From the NCBI RefSeq assembly GCF_023702225.1, contig NZ_JAMQCO010000001.1, forward strand, positions 325,442 to 389,441: a stretch of 64,000 bases of DNA. Direction: 5' to 3'. A program made the position numbers and the translations under genes. Within the stretch, counting starts at the first letter, position 1. Each line of letters starts with the position of its first letter. This document shows, piece by piece, positions 1 through 7,533 of this stretch. The DNA comes from Aureimonas altamirensis. GTDB taxonomy: Bacteria; Pseudomonadota; Alphaproteobacteria; Rhizobiales; Rhizobiaceae. A model generated the notes under the pieces. The model did not search any database. It saw only the letters and a program-made list of their open reading frames with translations, and was not told the DNA's origin.

Positions 1-236
1 ACGGATGTGCGGATCTCGCGGATGGATGGCGACTTGCGATCCACGGTCATGCCGTCGACCGTGATGAGACCGCTTTCGTAGCTTTCCAGCCCGTTGATGC
101 AGCGAAGCAGCGTGGACTTTCCGGAGCCCGAGGCGCCGATCAGGCAGACCACCTCGCCTTGCCGGATTTCCCCGTCGATCCCTTTCAGGACCTCGAGATT
201 GCCGAACCGCTTGTGGATGTTCTGAAGCCGGATCAT
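1..236 (-). CDS. Amino-acid ABC transporter ATP-binding protein (partial, 3' end outside window)
   Basis: N-terminal 78 residues of a GlnQ/HisP-type ATPase that would power the permease and receptor encoded just upstream on the same strand. The Walker A motif GASGSGKST lies at about residues 34-42, followed by the RCINGLE stretch typical of polar amino-acid ABC ATPases. The ATG at 236 overlaps the permease TGA (ATGA), so translation is probably coupled. The Q-loop, signature motif and Walker B lie beyond the window edge. Family assignment is firm; the substrate cannot be read from this part. Confidence 0.93.
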   Translation of the reverse strand, partial: MIRLQNIHKRFGNLEVLKGIDGEIRQGEVVCLIGASGSGKSTLLRCINGLESYESGLITVDGMTVDRKSPSIREIRTS

Positions 237-886
237 CGCGTGCCGAACCTCCGCTCGAGATAGGACGCCAGCACGATCAGCGGCACGGACAGGGCCAGGT
301 ACAGAAGCGCCACGAGCGTGTAGACCGTCATGTTGTCGAAGGTGGCCGAGGCAACGAGCTTTCCCTTCATCGTCAGTTCCGCGACGGTGATCACGGACGC
401 CTGGGACGTATCCTTGAGCAGCATGATCATCGTGTTGCCGTAGGGCGGCAACACGGTGCGCAGCGCCTGGGGCAGCACGACGCGCCGCATCATCAGCGAC
501 CATTTCATGCCGATGGAATGCGCCGCCTCGATCTGCCCCTTGTCTATGGCTTCCAGCCCGGCCCGGAAGTTTTCGGCCATGTAGCAGGAATAGGCGATGC
601 CGAGGCCGATGGCGCCGGCCTGGAAGGCCGACAGGTCGATGCCGAACTCCGGCAGCACGAAGTAGATGTAGAATAGCTGTACCAGGATGGGGATGCCGCG
701 AACGGTGTTGACCACCGTCTTGGAGATCAGCACCAGCGGCCAGATGCCGGAGTAGCGCATCAGGGCCCAGACAAGCCCGAGCAAGGTCGATATGACCAGC
801 GCCGCAAGGGTGAGCGTGACGGTGATCGCCACGCCCTCCATCAGGATGGGCAGATACTGCCCGGAATTCTGCCAGAACGCGCCCAT
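233..886 (-). CDS. Amino-acid ABC transporter permease
   Basis: Inner-membrane permease of 217 residues, the usual length for the HisM/GlnP (PAAT) family. Several hydrophobic segments are visible, with the family motif region VNTVRGIPILVQLF near residues 59-72 and the EAA-loop-like stretch EAAHSIGMKWSLMMRRVVLP near residues 120-139 that docks the ATPase. It lies 29 bp downstream of the receptor gene and overlaps the ATPase by four bases. With a single permease gene the transporter is presumably a permease homodimer. Confidence 0.95.
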   Translation of the reverse strand: MGAFWQNSGQYLPILMEGVAITVTLTLAALVISTLLGLVWALMRYSGIWPLVLISKTVVNTVRGIPILVQLFYIYFVLPEFGIDLSAFQAGAIGLGIAYSCYMAENFRAGLEAIDKGQIEAAHSIGMKWSLMMRRVVLPQALRTVLPPYGNTMIMLLKDTSQASVITVAELTMKGKLVASATFDNMTVYTLVALLYLALSVPLIVLASYLERRFGTR

Positions 887-915
887 CGCTCAGCGCCTCG
901 CGGCCTGGCCGGCGC

Positions 916-1665
916 TCACTTCAGGCCCCATTTGGCGGCAAGCTCGTCCACCGTGCCGTTTTCCTTGAGCGTGGCGAGTGCGGCGTCGATGCGCTCCAGG
1001 AGCGCCTTGTCGTCCTTGCGCACGCCCAGCCCGACCGATCCGGTCTGCTGGCTCTCGTAGTCGGCCATCTTCACCTCGGGAAACCGGCCCTGCGACAGTT
1101 GATAGGCCAGGATCGGCTTGTCGCCCATGCCCGCGGCGATCCGACCACGGTTCACCTCGTTCAGGATATCGGCGAGCGAGTCGTAGACACGGACTTCGCC
1201 GAACACGTCCATGGACTGCAGCCGATCCAGGTAGGTCGTGCCCTGCTGGACGCCGATCACCTCGCCGCGCAACTCCTCGAAGGCGGGGGAGATGGCGCCC
1301 TCGAAGCCGGCGGGCACCACGACGCCCTCGCCGTAGGGCATCACTTCCTGGGAAAAGTCGATCACCTCGCGACGGGCGTCGGTGGCGATCATGGCGGCGG
1401 CGATGATGTCGATGCGGCCGGAGGTGAGCGAGGGGATCAGCGAGCCGAAATCCACCGGCTGCACGGCCACGTCGAAGCCCGCTTCTTCTCCCACCGCCCG
1501 GACGAGATCCACCATCATGCCCTCGATCTCGTTGGTCTGGATGTCGAGGAAGGTGAATGGAACGCCGGTCGGCGTGGACCCGACGGTCAGCGTCTCAGCC
1601 ATGGCCGGTTGCAACGAACCGATGGCGAGCATGGCCGCGCCTGCGAAGAATGCCTGCAGTTTCAT
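916..1665 (-). CDS. Amino-acid ABC transporter periplasmic substrate-binding protein
   Basis: 249-residue family 3 (SBP_bac_3) receptor. A signal peptide covers residues 1-23 (MKLQAFF...AMA), followed by the mature start ETLTVGSTPTGVPFTFLD. The internal stretches GMMVDLVRAVGEEAGF and GRIDIIAAAMIATDARREVIDFS match the ligand-cleft region of polar amino-acid receptors. An open frame continues upstream, but the start at 1665 is preferred: AAGGAA sits 6-7 bases before it, it gives a clean signal peptide, and it overlaps the iclR stop as ATGA. The ligand is unknown; an amino acid or opine-like compound is inferred. Confidence 0.94.
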   Translation of the reverse strand: MKLQAFFAGAAMLAIGSLQPAMAETLTVGSTPTGVPFTFLDIQTNEIEGMMVDLVRAVGEEAGFDVAVQPVDFGSLIPSLTSGRIDIIAAAMIATDARREVIDFSQEVMPYGEGVVVPAGFEGAISPAFEELRGEVIGVQQGTTYLDRLQSMDVFGEVRVYDSLADILNEVNRGRIAAGMGDKPILAYQLSQGRFPEVKMADYESQQTGSVGLGVRKDDKALLERIDAALATLKENGTVDELAAKWGLK

Positions 1666-2468
1666 GACTGGTTCCTTTCGCTGTGGTGAATTCCGCTGTC
1701 GGCCCGCGCCGCCGGAACGGACGAAATGAAGCCGACCGTCTCGATAAGACGGGGCGCCAGCTCGCGCTCCATGTCCGCCATGCTCCAGCGGCTCGTCGGG
1801 CAGGAAATGTTCACGGCGCCGAGGCCGGCGCCGTCCGCGCCGACTATGGCGCAGGCGATGTTGAGATCGCCCACGTAGAACTGCTCGGCGGCCGTGGCGA
1901 AGCCCCGTTCCCGCGCGATGTCGACGGCCTCCATGATGCGGGCCGGATCGGTCTGCGTGCCCGGCGTGAAGACGCGCCGCGACGAGCGCTCCACCATGTC
2001 CAGCGCCGCCTCGCGCGGTAGGGTCGCCAGGTAGGCCCTGCCCGTGGCGCCGCAATACATCGGGATGCGCATGCCCTGCGGCATGTGGATGAAGGAGCGG
2101 CGATTGGCCGTGAACCGGCCCAGGAAAACCATGTCGAGCGCATCCGGACGCGACAGGTTGACCGTCTCTCCGCAGTCATTGTTGAGATCCACCAGATGTG
2201 GCGTCGCCTGGGCGATCAGGGGGTCTGCCGCAAGGTAGTAGGTTCCGAATTCGAGCGTGCGCGGCGTCAGCCGCCAGCGTCGCGCCGCGTCGCGCCGCAC
2301 GAAGCCCAGGATCTCCAGCGTATGGGTGAACCGCTGGGCCGCGCTCCGCGTGATACCCGCCTTTTCGGCAATCTCGGCAAGGCCCAGGCTTTCATGTCCG
2401 TCGAAGGCACGCAGCACCTCGAAGCCACGTTCCAGAGATTCCACGAAGAGGCGGTCCTTGCGCTCCAT
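1662..2468 (-). CDS. IclR family transcriptional regulator
   Basis: 268 residues with an N-terminal winged helix-turn-helix (about 10-65; SLGLAEIAEKAGITRSAAQRF is the HTH region) and a C-terminal IclR effector domain (about 80-250, with GDLNIACAIVG and AVNISCPTSR). It is the first gene of the operon with receptor, permease and ATPase, and its stop overlaps the receptor start. It therefore probably controls this importer and itself. Two matching inverted repeats lie directly upstream of its start. Confidence 0.93.
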   Translation of the reverse strand: MERKDRLFVESLERGFEVLRAFDGHESLGLAEIAEKAGITRSAAQRFTHTLEILGFVRRDAARRWRLTPRTLEFGTYYLAADPLIAQATPHLVDLNNDCGETVNLSRPDALDMVFLGRFTANRRSFIHMPQGMRIPMYCGATGRAYLATLPREAALDMVERSSRRVFTPGTQTDPARIMEAVDIARERGFATAAEQFYVGDLNIACAIVGADGAGLGAVNISCPTSRWSMADMERELAPRLIETVGFISSVPAARADSGIHHSERNQS

Positions 2469-2480
2469 CGGCTCCCAACT

Positions 2481-2516
2481 TAATCGCTGTGCGATTATTT
2501 AGATTGCATTGCGATC
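2481..2516. promoter_or_regulatory. Paired dyads upstream of iclR (candidate IclR operator)
   Basis: A perfect inverted repeat TAATCGC-TGT-GCGATTA spans 2481-2497. A second, imperfect copy GATTGC-ATT-GCGATC spans 2502-2516. Both have a three-base centre and share the GCGAT half-site. The centres are 20 bp apart, about two helical turns. The position 13-48 bp upstream of the iclR start suits autoregulation. Assignment to IclR is inferred from position. Confidence 0.55.
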
Positions 2517-2654
2517 ATCGTGTTGCTAGTTGGGGAATCTGTCAAGGTAGCTGCGCAAATATGCGTCACGCTGAACTGGCGGGCAGGATGTCGCGGGGGC
2601 TGGTTTTCCCGGATGGGCGATGGCTATCTTCCAGGACCCGAACAGTGGAAGGCC

Positions 2655-3467
2655 ATGCCGATGATGCGCCCGGTTCTTCTTTGCCTGACGATGCTGGCGG
2701 CAACGGTGGCGCAGGCCGTCGCCCAGTCGAGCGACCCGCCACCGGTCGCTTCGTCCTGCCTTGCGATGGCGTCCGCCATGCCGAAGGCCCTCAACGTGGC
2801 CTACGTGCCGGTGCGGGCGGTCGAGGGCACGGTGCGCATCGCCTATGCCGGCCATTCGACATACCGGATCGAGACGCCCGGCGGCGTGACCATCGCCACG
2901 GACTATTCGGGCTTCTTCGGCAGCACGCCCCTGCCCCGCATCGTCACCATGAACAAGGCGCACAGGACGCACTACACCGAGACGCCCGATCCCGGCATAG
3001 AACATGTCCTGAAGGGTTGGGGGGAGTCCGGACCGGCACGCCATGGCCTTGCCGTGGACGATGTCACGATACGCAACGTCACGACGGACATCCGCCGATG
3101 GGGCGCCTCCGAGCCGGACGCCAACTCCATCTTCATCTTCGAGGTCGCCGGCCTGTGCATCGGCCATCTCGGCCATCTCCACCACGAACTCACCAACGAC
3201 CACTACGCCAGGATCGGCCGGCTGGACGTGGTCATGGTGCCGGTGGACGGCGGGCTGACATCTTCGCTCGCCAACATGGAAACGATCACGCGGCGTCTGT
3301 CGTCCTCCGTGGTCTTGCCGATGCACCGCAATGCCACGTCCATGGATTCGTTTACCGGGCGCATGCGAGATGCCTTCGAGGTTCGAAGGCTCGAGGGCGA
3401 CGTGCTGGACCTTTCCCTCCGGACGTTGCCGGAACGCCCCACGATATTCATTCCCGCCAGTCTCTGA
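2655..3467 (+). CDS. Secreted MBL-fold metallo-hydrolase-like protein
   Basis: 270 residues starting MPMMRP, with GGAAG a few bases upstream and a signal peptide ending near AVAQ (residue 24). The UlaG-like strand pattern YAGHSTYRIETPGGVTIATD (about 64-83) and CIGHLGHLHH (about 168-177) support the MBL fold. The canonical metal motif HxHxDH is not present: the equivalent place reads TMNKAHRTHYTE (about 98-109). The protein may bind metal differently or be non-catalytic. It is monocistronic and converges on the hydrolase gene. Confidence 0.8.
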   Translation: MPMMRPVLLCLTMLAATVAQAVAQSSDPPPVASSCLAMASAMPKALNVAYVPVRAVEGTVRIAYAGHSTYRIETPGGVTIATDYSGFFGSTPLPRIVTMNKAHRTHYTETPDPGIEHVLKGWGESGPARHGLAVDDVTIRNVTTDIRRWGASEPDANSIFIFEVAGLCIGHLGHLHHELTNDHYARIGRLDVVMVPVDGGLTSSLANMETITRRLSSSVVLPMHRNATSMDSFTGRMRDAFEVRRLEGDVLDLSLRTLPERPTIFIPASL

Positions 3468-3485
3468 CCCGCCGTTCGAGCGGTG

Positions 3486-3511
3486 GTCGCCCCGCCGAGC
3501 GGCGGGGCGAC
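3486..3511. terminator. Bidirectional hairpin between convergent genes
   Basis: A perfect 11-bp GC-rich stem (3486-3496 with 3501-3511) around a GAGC loop, between the ends of the MBL gene and the alpha/beta hydrolase gene. There is no clear T tract on either side, so it may work as a Rho-assisted or bidirectional terminator. Confidence 0.55.
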
Positions 3512-3519
3512 GCCGGCCA

Positions 3520-4551
3520 TCAGTCGATGGCGCGCAGGAGGCTCTCGTGGAAACGCTCCGGCGCCTCCATCTGCGGCGAATGGCCGAGATCGTCGAATTC
3601 GATCAGATCCGCCTGCGGAATGGCCGCGGCGGCACTCCTGCCGAGTTCGGCATAGTTGCCGAGCCGCTCCGCCACTTCGGGCGCCGCGCGTGCGGCACCC
3701 GGCGCGGTACGGTCGAGCATACCGATCATCAGTACGGTCGGCACATCGAGGTTCGCAAACTCATGCACGACCGGCTGGGTGAAGACCATGTCCGAGGTCT
3801 GCGCCTGGTTCAGCGCGACAAGGTCTCCGTCGGGGCCTGCATACATGCCGGCCAGCATCTCCACGGGCGCGTCGTATTCGGCCCGCCAGTCGCCATTGTA
3901 GTAGATGTCCTGCTGGTAGGCCTTGATGGATTCGAAGTTTGTCTTGCGCTCGGTTTCATGGAGCGCGTCGATCGTCGCATAGGGTACTCCCTCGGCCTGC
4001 CAGTCCTCGAGACCGATCGGATTGACGAGGACGAGGCGCGACAGATCGTCGGGATAGGACAAGGCGTAGCGCGCGGCCAGCATTCCGCCCATCGAGTGGC
4101 CCACCAGGATGGCGTCCTGTATTTCGAGCTCGTCGAGCAGCGAGTTCGTGTTGGCGGCCAGCTGGTGAAAGCTGAACTGGTAGCCTTCCGGCTTGGACGA
4201 TTTGCAGAAACCGATCTGGTCGGGTGCAACCACGCGGTAGCCCGCGTCCAACAGGACATCGATCGTCGGCTGCCACGTCGCGCCACAGAAATTCTTGCCA
4301 TGCAGGAGAACGACGGTTTCTCCGTTTCCCTCGCCGTCCGGCCTGACATCCATATAGGCCATGGACAGGGTCTGGCCCTGCGTTTCCAGCGTGTGCTCAC
4401 GCAGCTCGAACGGATACTCGAACCCCTCCAGCATCGCGCCGTACTCCGGACGTTGCTCCGCAAACGCAGCGGTTGCGAGAAGAACCGTGGCGATACCCGT
4501 TCCGATACGAACATGTCGTTTCTGCAAGGCGCTTTCCCTTTGTCTTTCCAT
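3520..4551 (-). CDS. Secreted alpha/beta hydrolase
   Basis: 343 residues. The N-terminal hydrophobic segment IGTGIATVLLATAAFA (about 16-31) looks like a signal peptide. The fold is marked by the oxyanion stretch VVLLHGKNFCG (about 80-90), the nucleophile elbow GHSMGG with Ser153, and the C-terminal DDLGHSPQMEAPE carrying the catalytic His. The start at 4551 was chosen because it gives the signal peptide; the open frame further upstream has no such feature. It belongs to the esterase/epoxide-hydrolase-like group; the substrate is unknown. Confidence 0.9.
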   Translation of the reverse strand: MERQRESALQKRHVRIGTGIATVLLATAAFAEQRPEYGAMLEGFEYPFELREHTLETQGQTLSMAYMDVRPDGEGNGETVVLLHGKNFCGATWQPTIDVLLDAGYRVVAPDQIGFCKSSKPEGYQFSFHQLAANTNSLLDELEIQDAILVGHSMGGMLAARYALSYPDDLSRLVLVNPIGLEDWQAEGVPYATIDALHETERKTNFESIKAYQQDIYYNGDWRAEYDAPVEMLAGMYAGPDGDLVALNQAQTSDMVFTQPVVHEFANLDVPTVLMIGMLDRTAPGAARAAPEVAERLGNYAELGRSAAAAIPQADLIEFDDLGHSPQMEAPERFHESLLRAID

Positions 4552-4648
4552 CGCGGCCCGCCCGTCGGGCCTCCAAATTCGATGGAGGCGGCCATATAAG
4601 GTGGCCCGACCGGGCGAAAACCCGGCGCCGAATTCACTTTCGCTTGCG

Positions 4649-5287
4649 ATGCAAATGTCAGACAGTTTCACCCTCGCCGCCATCGCCATGGCGCGGACGG
4701 AGGTCCGCAAGAGCCGCTTCCTGGCGGTCGCCGGGCCAGTGCGCGACGAAAACGAGGCAAAGGCCTTCATTGCCGCCCATTCGGATAGGGCGGCGACCCA
4801 TAATTGCTCGGCATGGCGCATCGGGCAGGCCTACCGCTTCGACGATGACGGAGAACCGGGCGGCACGGCGGGCAAGCCGATCCTGCAGGCGATCGACGGG
4901 CAGAACCTCGACAGGGTGGCCGTGGTCGTGATCCGTTGGTTCGGCGGCATCTTGCTGGGCGGCGGCGGCCTCGTACGAGCCTATGGCGGAGCCGCGGCAC
5001 AATGCCTTCGCGAAGCGGAAAAGCTGCAGTGCCTCGACCTCGCACCCGCCCGGATCGCCTGCGAATTCGGCGACCTGGCCATCCTGACGGCGCGGCTGAC
5101 CGCCATTCCGGGGCTGGAGACGAGCGGCCAGGAGTTCACCGCGCACGGCGCCGTGATCCAGGTCGCGATACCCGTGGCCGCGCGGGCCGGGGCGGAACGG
5201 CTCGTGGCCGACGTCACGAGCGGCCGCAGCATCCTGACCTGGTGTGACGACGGCGCTACTGGAGAGACAGGTTCGCGCCGTCTATGA
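4649..5287 (+). CDS. YigZ/IMPACT family protein
   Basis: 212 residues if the first ATG is used; a second in-frame ATG at 4655 is equally possible, and no strong Shine-Dalgarno decides between them. The family core is clear: KSRFLA, THNCSAWRIG, DDDGEPGGTAGKPIL and VVIRWFGGILLGGGGLVRAYG, followed by the C-terminal ferredoxin-like domain. IMPACT relatives act in translation-related regulation; the bacterial role is not settled. Its last 32 bases overlap the 3' end of the opposite tctC-type gene. Confidence 0.9.
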   Translation: MQMSDSFTLAAIAMARTEVRKSRFLAVAGPVRDENEAKAFIAAHSDRAATHNCSAWRIGQAYRFDDDGEPGGTAGKPILQAIDGQNLDRVAVVVIRWFGGILLGGGGLVRAYGGAAAQCLREAEKLQCLDLAPARIACEFGDLAILTARLTAIPGLETSGQEFTAHGAVIQVAIPVAARAGAERLVADVTSGRSILTWCDDGATGETGSRRL

Positions 5288-6251
5288 TGGCCTTGTAGCG
5301 CGCAATCTCCGCCGCGATGAAATCGGCAAAATCCTGCGGGCTGCCTGCGGCCGCCTCGGTGCGCTGCGTTGCCAGCGCCTCGACGATCTTCGGCTGCGCC
5401 ATCGCCTCGCTGATCGCCGCATTCAGCCGCGCGATGGCCGCTTCCGGCGTGCCGGCCGGCGCCAGCACGCCGAACCAGGTGGTCAGGTCGAATTCCTCGA
5501 ACCCCTTTTCCGCCATCGAAGGCACACCCGGCAGGAAGGAAGAGCGCTCCTTCGTCGTCACCGCGAGCGGGCGCAGCACGCCCGAATCGATATGGCTCGA
5601 CGCGGACGACAGATTGTCGAACATGAAGCCGACTTCCCCCGACAGAACCGCCTGAAGTGCCGCAGCCGAGCCCTGGTAGGGAACATGGGTCAGCTCGAGA
5701 CCGACCTTCTGCGCGAAGAGTTCCCCCGCCAGATGCCCCGCGCTTCCGTTGGAGCCGGACGAGTAGATACCAAGCCCCGGCTCCTGCCGAAGACGCTCCA
5801 CGAAGCCCTCCAGCGTATCGATGCCGGCCTCTTCCCGCACCACCAGCACATTCGGCGTCCTGCCGACGAGAGCGACGGGAGCGAAGTCCGACACCGGGTC
5901 GAACGGCATGTCGGGAAACAGGCTGACATTGATCCCATGCGTGGACGTGGCACCCATCAGCAGGGTGGCGCCGTCGGGCGTGCTTTCGGCCACGAAGTCG
6001 GCGCCGATATTGCCACCGGCCCCGGGCCTGTTGTCGACGAGCACGGTCTGGCCGAAGGCCGTTTCCAGCTGCCGGGCCAGAAGACGGGCGGCGATATCCA
6101 GCGTGCCGCCGGGCGGAAAGGGAACCACCAGCGTCAACGCGCCGGCTGGAAGCCCCGCCGCCATCGCGCGAGGGCCCATCAGCCCCGTCAGCGCCAGTTG
6201 CGCCGCCGTCATGGCCAGTAGGCCGCGACGGCTGATCCGTGCCTGAACCAT
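5256..6251 (-). CDS. Tripartite tricarboxylate transporter (Bug/TctC) substrate-binding protein
   Basis: 331 residues with a Tat-like signal (ISRRGLLAMTAAQLALTG) and the Bug-family signatures LVVPFPPGGTLDIAARLLA, VDNRPGAGGNIGADFVA and HVPYQGSAAALQAVLSG. GGAGGG lies just before the ATG at 6251. No TctA/TctB membrane genes are adjacent, so it is an orphan receptor, as is common for this family. The ligand is probably a carboxylate or aromatic acid, but nothing nearby defines it. It overlaps the yigZ end on the opposite strand. Confidence 0.93.
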   Translation of the reverse strand: MVQARISRRGLLAMTAAQLALTGLMGPRAMAAGLPAGALTLVVPFPPGGTLDIAARLLARQLETAFGQTVLVDNRPGAGGNIGADFVAESTPDGATLLMGATSTHGINVSLFPDMPFDPVSDFAPVALVGRTPNVLVVREEAGIDTLEGFVERLRQEPGLGIYSSGSNGSAGHLAGELFAQKVGLELTHVPYQGSAAALQAVLSGEVGFMFDNLSSASSHIDSGVLRPLAVTTKERSSFLPGVPSMAEKGFEEFDLTTWFGVLAPAGTPEAAIARLNAAISEAMAQPKIVEALATQRTEAAAGSPQDFADFIAAEIARYKAIIDGANLSLQ

Positions 6252-6438
6252 TTCGTCCCTCCCGTTCTTCGTTTTCCTTATCGGTCGCCCGAATATCACA
6301 GGTTGCAAGTTTCGGAAGCGTCTTGTGGCCGGCCATGGCGGCTTGACACGGGGCGTGCCCAACGGACACTGCTTGCGGGACCCGGCCCGGCATGTGCGCC
6401 GGACGGGTCTCGTCGCAACGGCCCGTTCCGGATCATCG

Positions 6439-7530
6439 ATGCACGCACCGACTGTCTCGCGCCTCGTCCCGGGCCGCTCGTTTTTCTTCGTCGCGGGCGC
6501 GGTCCTGCTGCTGCTGGCGCATGCGGCCCATCTGGTCTCGGAAAGCTCGAGCCTCTTCGTCGGCCTTGCGGGGCTGTTTCTCGTCGGCTCGGTCTTTGCG
6601 GCGGTCGAGCATGCCGAGGTGCTTTCGCTGAAGATCGGCGAGCCGTTCGGCTCGGTGCTCCTGGCCGGTTCGGTCACGCTGATCGAGGTTTCGCTGATCG
6701 TTTCGATCATGCTTTCGGCCAGTGTCGGCGGCAGCGAGATCGCGCGCGACACTGTCTTCGCCACCATGATGATCGTGCTGAACGGCGTCGTCGGCCTGTG
6801 CCTTCTGACCGGAGGCATCCTGCACAAGGAGCAGGAGTTCCATACCGCGGGGGCGGCGGCGGCGCTGGGCGTTCTCGGTACGCTCGCGACGCTGACCCTG
6901 ATCCTGCCCAACTTCACCGTGGCGACGCCGGGCCCGTCCTATTCGACCATGCAGCTCGGCTTCGTGGCGGTGGTGTCGCTGACCTTGTACGGCCTGTTCC
7001 TGTTCGTGCAGACGGTGCGCCATCGCAACTACTTCACCGACGTGGTCGAGGCCGAGCCGCACGAGACGCCCACCGGCGGCCGGGCCCTGGCGAGCCTGGG
7101 CCTTCTGTTCCTGTCCCTTCTCATGGTCGTGCTTCTGGCAGAGGATCTGACGCCCGTCGTCAGTGCGGCGGTCCTGTCGGCCGGCCTCAATCCGGAACTG
7201 ATCGGCGTGCTGATCGCCGCGGTCGTCCTGCTTCCGGAGGGCACGACCGCCTTTCGCGCGGCGCGCGCCAACCGTATCCAGACGAGCCTCAACCTGGCCC
7301 TGGGCTCGGCGCTCGCCAGTATCGGACTGAGCATTCCCGCCGTCGCCATCGTCTCCATCGTCACCGACAGGCCGATCACTCTGGGTCTCGAAGGCGATCA
7401 CATCGTCCAGATCGTGCTCACCCTCATCATCGGTACGATCACGCTGGCCACCGGCCGCACCACGATTCTCCAGGGCGGCGTCCACCTGGTGATCTTCTTC
7501 GTCTTCCTGTTCATGTCGGCAGCGCCGTAA
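6439..7530 (+). CDS. chaA: ChaA-like calcium/sodium:proton antiporter
   Basis: 363 residues, close to E. coli ChaA in length, with about eleven hydrophobic segments. The two CaCA-type repeats are visible: EPFGSVLLAGSVTLIEVSLI (about 70-89) and LLPEGTTAFRAARANRIQTS followed by NLALGSALASIGLSIPAVA. The Glu in each repeat is the expected cation-coordinating residue. The start at 6439 places the first membrane helix near residue 14. The SLC13 carrier begins 3 bp after its stop, so the two are probably co-transcribed. Confidence 0.88.
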   Translation: MHAPTVSRLVPGRSFFFVAGAVLLLLAHAAHLVSESSSLFVGLAGLFLVGSVFAAVEHAEVLSLKIGEPFGSVLLAGSVTLIEVSLIVSIMLSASVGGSEIARDTVFATMMIVLNGVVGLCLLTGGILHKEQEFHTAGAAAALGVLGTLATLTLILPNFTVATPGPSYSTMQLGFVAVVSLTLYGLFLFVQTVRHRNYFTDVVEAEPHETPTGGRALASLGLLFLSLLMVVLLAEDLTPVVSAAVLSAGLNPELIGVLIAAVVLLPEGTTAFRAARANRIQTSLNLALGSALASIGLSIPAVAIVSIVTDRPITLGLEGDHIVQIVLTLIIGTITLATGRTTILQGGVHLVIFFVFLFMSAAP

Positions 7531-7533
7531 CCC

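Noticed and set aside
1666-2055. Upstream extension of the amino-acid receptor frame
   Set aside because: It runs inside iclR, lacks protein character, and the start at 1665 has a Shine-Dalgarno and a signal peptide.
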